A stretch of 64,000 bases of DNA, taken from Paraglaciecola sp. L1A13 (GTDB lineage Bacteria; Pseudomonadota; Gammaproteobacteria; Enterobacterales; Alteromonadaceae). A model generated the notes under the pieces. It did not search any database. It had not been told where the DNA came from and worked only from the letters and a program-made list of their open reading frames with translations. This document shows, one piece after another, positions 34,905 to 41,907 of this stretch. The stretch is taken from positions 2,976,001 to 3,040,000 of the forward strand of contig NZ_CP047024.1 in assembly GCF_009796745.1 (NCBI RefSeq), written 5' to 3'. Numbering within the stretch: position 1 is the first letter of the stretch; the number at the start of each line of letters is the position of its first letter. The position numbers and the translations under genes are program-made.

Positions 34905-35377
34905 ATCAAACTCTCCGTTAGGTTAAAAGGTACAATAATATTGAGCGGTAGGGGAACACTGCGAATTTGTAATTTAAGCTCAATTCGAACTGTTTCCCTA
35001 GGTGGTTCATGCTCAGCAAGTACATTGGCAGAAAGCACTTTTTCGATACGTCGCTCTTGCTTTAGGGCCTGCAAAATAAACAGTTTTATGAGATTTCGAG
35101 TGCGTTCAACATTGGGCTGACCAATTAACTCGTGATGCCTTGAACCATACTCAGGATGCCCTAAAGGTAATAACTCACCTTTGTAAGTTTTGATACGGTT
35201 AACTATCGCTTGGCGCAACGTGTCGACACCCCGAGCTACTTTTATATCCCTAGCACCAACCCCCCGTAATTCGTCTCTTAAGTCGGCATTTTCATAAAAA
35301 CCAGGAGAGCTTTGATAATCTAACCATAAGTCCAGCCCTAGCAGCTCATCTAGCTTGTTAGTACTTTCTCTTGGCAT
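34901..35377 (-). CDS. gp25/GPW-type baseplate wedge protein
   Basis: 158 residues with the gp25-like core (RGVDTLRQAIVNRIKTYKGE, LPLGHPEYGSRHHELIGQP, ARNLIKLFILQAL-like helix and a final beta strand). These proteins hold the sheath to the baseplate and start sheath assembly. The N-terminal 45 residues (LGLDLWLDYQSSPGFYENADL) are an extension. The gene directly precedes baseplate J, as in most contractile systems. Confidence 0.88.
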   Translation of the reverse strand: MPRESTNKLDELLGLDLWLDYQSSPGFYENADLRDELRGVGARDIKVARGVDTLRQAIVNRIKTYKGELLPLGHPEYGSRHHELIGQPNVERTRNLIKLFILQALKQERRIEKVLSANVLAEHEPPRETVRIELKLQIRSVPLPLNIIVPFNLTESLI

Positions 35378-35427
35378 GATTTATCTCCTTTTCAATATTT
35401 GTAATGCTTAACTACAATCTTGACGTT

Positions 35428-35763
35428 TTACGGTGGACCACTATCTAAAAACGCCGGACTCGCTGGCGGACCAATAATAGTTAAAATACCCGGGCCGCTG
35501 GGTATTTGGTCACCCATTCGCACTAATCCTTGTCCTGATATTGTTAATGTACTCGAGCTACCCACTGAGCCTATTGGCAGTACATATGGCACACCACTTA
35601 CGCTATTTATCATTTGGCAAAGTGAGCCACTGACTGCCAATGGCATACCGCTAGCCAAAAAGCTTGTTTGAAAGATAGTGGTTATCATCCCGCTATCCGG
35701 CGGACCAGCAGCACCGGGGGATAGCAAAACAGCACAACCGATACTCACCGCAGGTTTCGACAC
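35428..35763 (-). CDS. PAAR-like spike-tip protein
   Basis: 111 residues, rich in Gly, Pro and Ser, with the periodic short beta pattern of PAAR-like caps (VSIGCAVLLSPGAAGPP, LTISGQGLVRMGDQIPSG). Signature histidines and cysteines of classical PAAR proteins are mostly missing, so zinc binding is doubtful. It follows the gpV spike gene after 2 bp, exactly where a tip protein is expected. The tip would sharpen the spike and could carry cargo. Confidence 0.65.
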   Translation of the reverse strand: MSKPAVSIGCAVLLSPGAAGPPDSGMITTIFQTSFLASGMPLAVSGSLCQMINSVSGVPYVLPIGSVGSSSTLTISGQGLVRMGDQIPSGPGILTIIGPPASPAFLDSGPP

Positions 35764-35765
35764 AA

Positions 35766-36428
35766 TTAACTCGGACTGAACTGGGCAACCCCAGCAAAAT
35801 TAAGGGCTGAGGCCTTAACATTTGCCTCAGTACTGGCTTCGATATTTACGCCCTTAGCTTTCATTTCAATATTGGTCGCGGCCTCAATTTTTATCGCTCC
35901 GTCAGCCTGCAAACTGATGTCACCTGACGCACTTAACTCCACATTCTTGGCTGAGTGAATTTTCACCGAACCATCGTTTTCAATCTCGACTTGTGTCTCG
36001 CCGGAGACTAACGTGACCTTTTCGTCACCAAAGGTCAGTGTGGTTCCAGACGGCAATTCCATATGTAAATGCTTCTCCCGTCCTTCATCTGGCACCACAT
36101 ATACCATTTCTCCTTCATCAGCTTCTGGAGGCTGCACGCCTGCATCGTACACGCAGCCAATAACCATAGGCGCGTTTAACTCCCCCCGCAAAAACACCAC
36201 CAACACCAAGTCACCCACCCTAGGCAACGCTGATATGCCATAGCGTTGCACGGTTACCGGGGCGCGTTTTAATTCCACACCTGAACTGCGTAAACGCACA
36301 TCTACCTGATGGTTGTTGCCATCGCCACCATTCGCATGGACTTGCACTACTATGCCCAATTCTGCACAGCGGTTGCGCGCCATTTCATCACGAACAATGG
36401 CTCTTAATGTGTCAATTAATTCGCTCAA
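35766..36428 (-). CDS. gpV-like spike / baseplate assembly protein V
   Basis: 220 residues. The N-terminal 100 residues form the OB-fold of gpV/VgrG (VDVRLRSSGVELKRAPVTV, GISALPRVGDLVLVVFLRGE, APMVIGCVYD). The C-terminal half is a regular beta-helix spike (KVTLVSGETQVEIENDGS, VELSASGDISLQADGAIKI, IEMKAKGVNIEAS). It is the needle of the injection machine. Hub (gpD) and spike (gpV) are separate here, unlike the fused VgrG of type VI systems. Start overlaps the hub gene stop. Confidence 0.87.
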   Translation of the reverse strand: MSELIDTLRAIVRDEMARNRCAELGIVVQVHANGGDGNNHQVDVRLRSSGVELKRAPVTVQRYGISALPRVGDLVLVVFLRGELNAPMVIGCVYDAGVQPPEADEGEMVYVVPDEGREKHLHMELPSGTTLTFGDEKVTLVSGETQVEIENDGSVKIHSAKNVELSASGDISLQADGAIKIEAATNIEMKAKGVNIEASTEANVKASALNFAGVAQFSPS

Positions 36429-37441
36429 AACTCAATGCCAAAGCTTTCGCTGTAGCCCTCCACTGCCAACGCGGTGATAAAACCACTTTGACCATCCAAC
36501 TGATGTGTCACTGCCTTGATACGTAACGTTCCGCTGTCACCTCTAGGCAATCCAGTTAACTCGACTAAACCACCTGGACGCAGGTCAATTCGCCCGCCGA
36601 CCCAAACTTCTCCTTGCATTGAGGAACGTTTTTGTCTTAACTGCGCGGCTTTAGAAAATAAATCTGCCGCTTCGCGACTCGAAAATGCCGAAGGGATGAC
36701 GGTGCTATCAGCACCTGCCCCAACGGGATCATGCGCTAACCAATGCCACTTCTCTTTGCCTTGTGAGCTAGATGCACCATGCTCCGCTGCCAAGGTAAGA
36801 ATTGAAGTTTGCTTTTCAGATAAATGCCAATCAATCAGATCAGCACCATAGCGAAGTGATATTGACGCGCCACCTTTGGCGGCCAAGACAAAACGCAGTC
36901 CACCACTACCAGCACTGCTAAGTTCAGCACCTGTTAGTTGTGCTAAATCGTATAAGTACGACCAAACACTGCGGCTGTTATCTATGCTGTAATTAGATAA
37001 TTGCAGATCAGCTTCAATTTCTGCATCAAGCTCACCCGCCATATCTTTGATTATGTCGGTAATACTCTGGTCAGCCCATGTGGCTGACATTCTTGATTGA
37101 CTCAATTGGGCGGAACTCGCCAACCCTGACAAATGCAATTGCCCTGCGTTACTTTGCACAATATCTATGGTGCCAGTCCAAAGGGCGTTATCGTTGCTCG
37201 CACCGAGTAATCCGCCCGCAGATGAACGTAAATTGTCTGACACCAATTCATTGCTCAGTTCTATGATGAGTTCACTCCCCGGGCTGACATTGGATAATGT
37301 AGAATCAGCCCATAAGGTCATCTCTAATCTGTCATGGGTATTAAAGCCAAGATCTAGCCGTAAGCTCACAAGTCCAGCTTCGGCAGAAGTGAATTTTTGT
37401 CCGTCCATGGTAATAATTGCATTTGGTCTGGCTAGGCTCAT
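36425..37441 (-). CDS. gpD-like hub protein (phage late control D family)
   Basis: 338 residues with the gpD/gp27-like hub pattern. It opens with PNAIITMDGQKFTSAEAG and LRLDLGFNTHDRLEMTLW, followed by a first barrel (LWTGTIDIVQ, LHLSGLASSAQLSQSRMSAT). Then come W-A-D-Q-S-I-T-D-I-I-K-D-M and the Y-D-L-A-Q-L-T-G region, and a C-terminal barrel (GRIDLRPGGLVELTGLP). It forms the trimeric hub that connects the tube to the spike. It overlaps the genes on both sides by 4 bp. Confidence 0.83.
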   Translation of the reverse strand: MSLARPNAIITMDGQKFTSAEAGLVSLRLDLGFNTHDRLEMTLWADSTLSNVSPGSELIIELSNELVSDNLRSSAGGLLGASNDNALWTGTIDIVQSNAGQLHLSGLASSAQLSQSRMSATWADQSITDIIKDMAGELDAEIEADLQLSNYSIDNSRSVWSYLYDLAQLTGAELSSAGSGGLRFVLAAKGGASISLRYGADLIDWHLSEKQTSILTLAAEHGASSSQGKEKWHWLAHDPVGAGADSTVIPSAFSSREAADLFSKAAQLRQKRSSMQGEVWVGGRIDLRPGGLVELTGLPRGDSGTLRIKAVTHQLDGQSGFITALAVEGYSESFGIEF

Positions 37442-38613
37442 GGTTGGAATTTCTCCAAATCGATACCGGCCCTTCTTGCTTCTTGTGCAAGTAGTTTGGC
37501 AATACTTGAAGCAGTGGTTATTTGCGAAGACGAAGCCGTGTTATCCACTATGTTTAACGAAGGCTTCTGCATTGACGTTGCCACGGCTCGATTTTCATTA
37601 GCCTCGCTGGTCGCTGGTGGTAATGGTTCGTCTGCTGTGACATTGACCTTAGCTAATGCGGCTAAACCTCTCAAGCCCCCCACACCCGAGCTTGTGCTCA
37701 GAGGCCTGATAACGCTGGGGACATTCGATGAACCATCGTCGGTCAATAATCCATTTTTTGGCGACGGGTTAGCAGCTTTGACTATATTATTTGCATGCTG
37801 GGTGCTGTTACTCATCACGTTAAAATCCGTCTTTTTTGCGGACTGTAATGTTTTAATCTTCTCATCTATTAATCGGTCAATCGTTTTATTGGATGATAAA
37901 GTGAGTCCCTTCTCTTTGGTAAGCTCTGTATTGTTATTATGCGCATGTAAGACGTCCTTTTTAACCGCGCCTAGGATCGCGTCTGTATTGCCAACGCCAC
38001 GAATAGTGGCTTGCGCTTCGTATTGTGCTATTTCAGGTTTAACCTCGTGACGACTCGCTAACTTTCGCTCTGACCACTGATAACCCCAGCCTGAACACAC
38101 CGCCCTGTTATTCAACTCAGTCCGCGCAAAATCGGCTGTAATAACAGTAACCTGTGGATTTATTTCTTTCTTAGGTGTTTTTATCAGCGTCAGTTTTTTT
38201 AACGGTTTAACCACTTTATGTGAGGCATTTCCCATGGTTTTTTTTTGCTTTGCGATTAGCTTTGCGATTAGCTTTGGTTTTATTACGTTTGGTTCTTTGC
38301 GCTTTACTTGAGGTGCGCTTTCTTCCCTAAGTCTAGGCGCAGGCATAACGTTTGATTGTGGCAAACTAACCTTGTTTTCTATGTAACTTGTTAGTCTTTC
38401 GATAGCCGTCAAGTTCACCTCTTCTAAAAATTGCGTGAAGCTATTTTCATAAAGTTCCGACAACGATTGAGTAGACTCGAATGATTCAACAAAATCAGTT
38501 TGCAACTGTTGCTCAACTAACAGATTTCGATAACCCGCTGTTAGTTGATTCCAGTTTTGCTCTATGATGTGGTCATTAAGCAAATAATCAAAAGACTCTA
38601 GATTCGATTTCAA
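37438..38613 (-). CDS. Low-complexity linker protein of the tail operon
   Basis: 391 residues. The first 85 are helical (LLNDHIIEQNWNQLTAGYRN onward). Residues 90-340 are Lys/Ala/Asn/Ser-rich with little predicted structure (VKPLKKLTLIKTPKKE, SKNTIDRLIDE). The last 40 are helical again (ASSIAKLLAQEARRAGID). There is no family I recognise. It sits where eCIS and phage tails place the tube-to-hub adaptor (often a LysM protein), but no LysM motif is seen. It might be an assembly or tape-measure-like factor; this is inference from position only. Confidence 0.6.
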   Translation of the reverse strand: MKSNLESFDYLLNDHIIEQNWNQLTAGYRNLLVEQQLQTDFVESFESTQSLSELYENSFTQFLEEVNLTAIERLTSYIENKVSLPQSNVMPAPRLREESAPQVKRKEPNVIKPKLIAKLIAKQKKTMGNASHKVVKPLKKLTLIKTPKKEINPQVTVITADFARTELNNRAVCSGWGYQWSERKLASRHEVKPEIAQYEAQATIRGVGNTDAILGAVKKDVLHAHNNNTELTKEKGLTLSSNKTIDRLIDEKIKTLQSAKKTDFNVMSNSTQHANNIVKAANPSPKNGLLTDDGSSNVPSVIRPLSTSSGVGGLRGLAALAKVNVTADEPLPPATSEANENRAVATSMQKPSLNIVDNTASSSQITTASSIAKLLAQEARRAGIDLEKFQP

Positions 38614-39095
38614 GCGACGTCCTCCTCTTTACCTTTTGTATCTGCGCTTAACATTTCTAGGTACAGCATTACCTGCCCAACGGTCAGCTCAGCACATTCA
38701 GAAGGAGTCCATCCAAACTCTTTCGCTAACACAAACACTGCCTTGGTAAGGGGAGCCTTAATCGCATTTTGTAATTCGTCCTGAGATAGGCTTAATCCAG
38801 ATATGCGATTGACTTCCTTAAGTAGAAACTGGACTAGACCTGCAGGTAATTTTGCGACATTTTCGATGTTCATGCTTGGCTCTACTAGCGCACGCTGCAC
38901 CATCAACATACTGCTCAATGTTCCTTGCTCTTTGGCTGCTTTGCTGATGAGTTGCACATCATTCAAGGTAAGCGGTCGCAGTAATACTTGCTGTGCACCT
39001 GAATCAGACGTTGCATCAAGCAACTCATCAGGAATGCTGACTAAATGTTGCTGCGAGCCACCCGCCAGTAGCTCCGTTGCGCTAAGCGTTGTCAT
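38610..39095 (-). CDS. Tail-assembly-chaperone-like protein
   Basis: 161 residues, all helical after a short start. The pattern VLLRPLTLNDVQLISKAAKE and LSSMLMVQRALVEPSMNIENV resembles proteins coded just after the tube gene in eCIS and T4-like tails. The C-terminal GWTPSECAELTVGQVMLYLEML is like tail assembly chaperones that bind before the tape measure. It starts 3 bases after the tube stop and overlaps the next gene. Confidence 0.6.
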   Translation of the reverse strand: MTTLSATELLAGGSQQHLVSIPDELLDATSDSGAQQVLLRPLTLNDVQLISKAAKEQGTLSSMLMVQRALVEPSMNIENVAKLPAGLVQFLLKEVNRISGLSLSQDELQNAIKAPLTKAVFVLAKEFGWTPSECAELTVGQVMLYLEMLSADTKGKEEDVA

Positions 39096-39098
39096 AAG

Positions 39099-39596
39099 TT
39101 ACCCCCCTGATGTATCTTCAACTTTGACCCAAAGTGCTTTAAAGCTTACTTTTTCCATTGCAAAATCATCTTCAGGTAATTCATAGTTCCACTCATTAAA
39201 CTTCACTCCCATGGCAGTAACCGAAGCGCTGCTGCCAGGTAATGCAGGATTTTCCAACCTGACATTTAAGTTAAAAGCTGGACTAGTGAAGGTGCCTTGG
39301 GGACGAGAGTCAGCCGCTTCACCTAACATTAATTTCAGCAATGCACCATTGATGTACGCTCTATCAATTGTGCCGAAAACATTAATATTTCCAGGTCTAA
39401 GTTCAGTCGCAAATCGTTGTCCAAGTTCATGAAAAGGCTCCACGTCGTTAGTGACCTTTATGGTGACCCCAGTAGCACGCCCAATTGGCGTAAGGGCAAA
39501 CTCTTCAGTTATTGCTGCGGCTGCATCACCTTCAACGCCATTTTCTGCCGCTACGGATATAGTTCCATCAGAACCGCGATATACATTGTTAGCCAT
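39099..39596 (-). CDS. Contractile tail tube protein
   Basis: 165 residues immediately after the sheath gene. The fold is a tube-type beta barrel: a start with GSDGTISVAAENG, then TIKVTNDVEPFHELGQRFAT, INVFGTIDRAYINGALLKLML and the end KVSFKALWVKVE. The pattern GTIDRAYINGALLKLMLG is typical of tail-tube proteins of eCIS and of myophage. Only one tube gene is present, whereas many eCIS have two or three. Confidence 0.83.
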   Translation of the reverse strand: MANNVYRGSDGTISVAAENGVEGDAAAAITEEFALTPIGRATGVTIKVTNDVEPFHELGQRFATELRPGNINVFGTIDRAYINGALLKLMLGEAADSRPQGTFTSPAFNLNVRLENPALPGSSASVTAMGVKFNEWNYELPEDDFAMEKVSFKALWVKVEDTSGG

Positions 39597-39609
39597 AATA
39601 ATTGCTCCT

Positions 39610-40989
39610 TTATTCGAGGTTCATGATGACCTTGACAAAATCAATTGAAAAAGTCGGTTTGAGTGTCATAGTGACTAAAGCAATACCGTTAATTTCCTGT
39701 GCTCTTGTGGCACTGACATCGAGTTGATATTCCGTCAACATTTCATCGAGCACCATGCTGGCTAGGAAACCATCCAAAGTAGCTTTTAACGCGCCTCTTA
39801 CCCGAACATTATTTAGCTTTCCAATGTAAGGATTGGAACCTTTGCGCACACCGGCCTTGGCAAAATCAACAATGCGTCGCACTGAGATTTGTTTAAATGC
39901 GCCCATATCCGTAGAAATACCTTTTAAAGCGCGATAACCAAACAGTTTTTGCAAAACCATGACTCGGTTTTGTAGCAATTGTTTTTGTTCTGCTCGGGTA
40001 TATTCTCTGGTGAGTCCATCGGCTGCTACGTCTTTATTAGTCAGGCTGATATGCGGTGCCAATGTAGACAACCTACCAGCCACTAATGCCGCAGAATAAG
40101 CGCCGGGTAAATCAACTTGTGTCCTGCTACGCGCGTCGTTAGCTTTAATACCTGGACCCACTAAAACAACGCGTTTATTACTAACAGATCCTACGTCGTT
40201 GTTAATGATGTCAGCTACATCATCTTGGGTGACGCCCATTATCGCAATTCGCTCAAGCCCATCATTTTCTGTGGCTTCTAAGTGCGCGATCATCGTCCCA
40301 GCTGCTTCTTGCGTTCCGAATCCGGCAGCAACAATTATATTGATTGGTTGCGTTGCCAAGTCAGTTAAGCCTGAGGCAAGTTCAGTCACTGTTGCATTGG
40401 CGCCATTATTAGAACCCGCAATGGTTTGTATCACGCTCGTAGCCGTTGTTCCTTCGTCAGCTTCGGCTAGACCAGCAGCTATAAAAAGCCGTGAACCGCT
40501 GGCAACAGCATCGAATAACGCTAAAGCGGTAGCTCCTTCAAATGCTTCTTTGTTGCCTTGATATGTCATTTCTAACGTGTTGTTGGTCAAAGTGACTTCA
40601 ATGTCAGTTGCCCATGTGCCGCCAGACGTAGCGGTTAATGTAAACAAAACAGCGTCGGTAGCATCACGAACAGCAAATACGCGAGACACTGGTGTACCAT
40701 TCGCAATTCTAACGGCATATACCGTTGAGCCGCCGCCTTTAAATACCTGCTCTAATGCACGCGTTAAACTCAGTGGGTCCCCTGACGGTTGCCATGCATC
40801 ATATTGACCAAAAACGTCTAACGCTTCTGTGTATGAACCCAATATTTGAACCACGTTAACAGGCCCTCTATCTGCGGTTCCAACAATGCCAATGTTGCCA
40901 GTATTAATACCACCAACTCCGATTAAGCCTTCAGCACGAACATCAATATAGGTGCCGGGCAATATCATTTCACCGATACTTTCGCTCAT
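39610..40989 (-). CDS. Contractile tail sheath protein
   Basis: About 459 residues. The start PGTYIDVRAEG with GIVGTADRGPVNVVQIL is the classical sheath opening, followed by SLTRALEQVFKGGGSTVYAVRI. Near the end come the conserved C-terminal domain IVDFAKAGVRKGSNPYIGKLNN and LVTMTLKPTFSIDFVKVIMNL, the strand-exchange end. The ATG at 40989 is preferred, since GGAGATGG lies before it; an ATG at 41004 is possible. One sheath gene only. An 85-base gap precedes it, which may hold a second promoter for sheath and tube. Confidence 0.92.
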   Translation of the reverse strand: MSESIGEMILPGTYIDVRAEGLIGVGGINTGNIGIVGTADRGPVNVVQILGSYTEALDVFGQYDAWQPSGDPLSLTRALEQVFKGGGSTVYAVRIANGTPVSRVFAVRDATDAVLFTLTATSGGTWATDIEVTLTNNTLEMTYQGNKEAFEGATALALFDAVASGSRLFIAAGLAEADEGTTATSVIQTIAGSNNGANATVTELASGLTDLATQPINIIVAAGFGTQEAAGTMIAHLEATENDGLERIAIMGVTQDDVADIINNDVGSVSNKRVVLVGPGIKANDARSRTQVDLPGAYSAALVAGRLSTLAPHISLTNKDVAADGLTREYTRAEQKQLLQNRVMVLQKLFGYRALKGISTDMGAFKQISVRRIVDFAKAGVRKGSNPYIGKLNNVRVRGALKATLDGFLASMVLDEMLTEYQLDVSATRAQEINGIALVTMTLKPTFSIDFVKVIMNLE

Positions 40990-41074
40990 GCTAGCCATCT
41001 CCATAAATCTGATTGTTTAGACGCGGATACCTCAACAACATAAGGACAACACGTCTGCGGATTACTTAAAATAT

Positions 41075-41905
41075 TCATGTAATATCTTCCTCTTCGAACG
41101 GGAAGCTGTCTCGACGAGTGCGCAAAATAATACGTTGGATAATGCCGCCTGAAGATTCCGGTTTATTCACAATATGCTCAAATGTAAACCGCCAAGCTAA
41201 AACACGTTGACTGGCTGGTGTAGCACCCATATCGAAAGCGTTTACAGCACTTAGCTGATTAAGATTTAGTTGTCTCAGCCCAGAAATATTTTGATGCGCT
41301 GAACTCACTACGTTAATCACGGCGTTACTAAGTGATTCAGACACTGCTGAACTGGAACTAACAACCAAGGTTGTTAAATCGCCAGATAGCTGTTCAACAA
41401 TTCGTTGCCATTGGCCAATAAAATAGCTTGCTGTTAGCGTACCTAACGGGGGTAAAGGACGACCAAGCACTAACTGACCTTGAAGTGCCGATACACTGAA
41501 TTCGTCATCACGAGGCGAGTTCTGATTTAAGATGAGTGGAATGCCATTAATATCAACTTGAATATCTGCGGTCGTAAGGGCGGTAGAAGAGCCTTCACTG
41601 TCTACTAACCCTCCATGTTGTAATGTGGCCATCATTCTATCGGGACTCAGTAAACTTAAGCCTGAGCCGTCGTTTAACAAAGGGTCGGATAAATCGATAG
41701 AGGTTTGAACCGCCAGAGCACCAGATACAATTTCAGTATGTTGCCCTAGGCCAACGGAAGGTATTTGTAAATTGTCGAGCGACAAAACAATTGCTGGCAA
41801 ATCGGTATTGATGATTGGCAAGGCCACACCCACAGTGGCGCTAGACAGCAACGGCTCAACCGTTAAATATGATTGCATCTGTTGCATGAATGCCAAGACA
41901 GCCAT
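41075..41905 (-). CDS. Tail-terminator-like protein (DUF4255/Pvc16-like position)
   Basis: 276 residues. The helical start (MAVLAFMQQMQSYLTVEPLL) and beta-rich body are followed by the C-terminal RVLAWRFTFEHIVNKPE with IIQRIILRTR. This is like tail-terminator proteins that cap sheath and tube. DUF4255 proteins usually precede the sheath gene in eCIS loci, as here. Similarity is by position and short patterns, so this is a guess of moderate strength. It starts 2 bases after the phospholipase-like gene. Confidence 0.5.
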   Translation of the reverse strand: MAVLAFMQQMQSYLTVEPLLSSATVGVALPIINTDLPAIVLSLDNLQIPSVGLGQHTEIVSGALAVQTSIDLSDPLLNDGSGLSLLSPDRMMATLQHGGLVDSEGSSTALTTADIQVDINGIPLILNQNSPRDDEFSVSALQGQLVLGRPLPPLGTLTASYFIGQWQRIVEQLSGDLTTLVVSSSSAVSESLSNAVINVVSSAHQNISGLRQLNLNQLSAVNAFDMGATPASQRVLAWRFTFEHIVNKPESSGGIIQRIILRTRRDSFPFEEEDIT

Positions 41906-41907
41906 AA

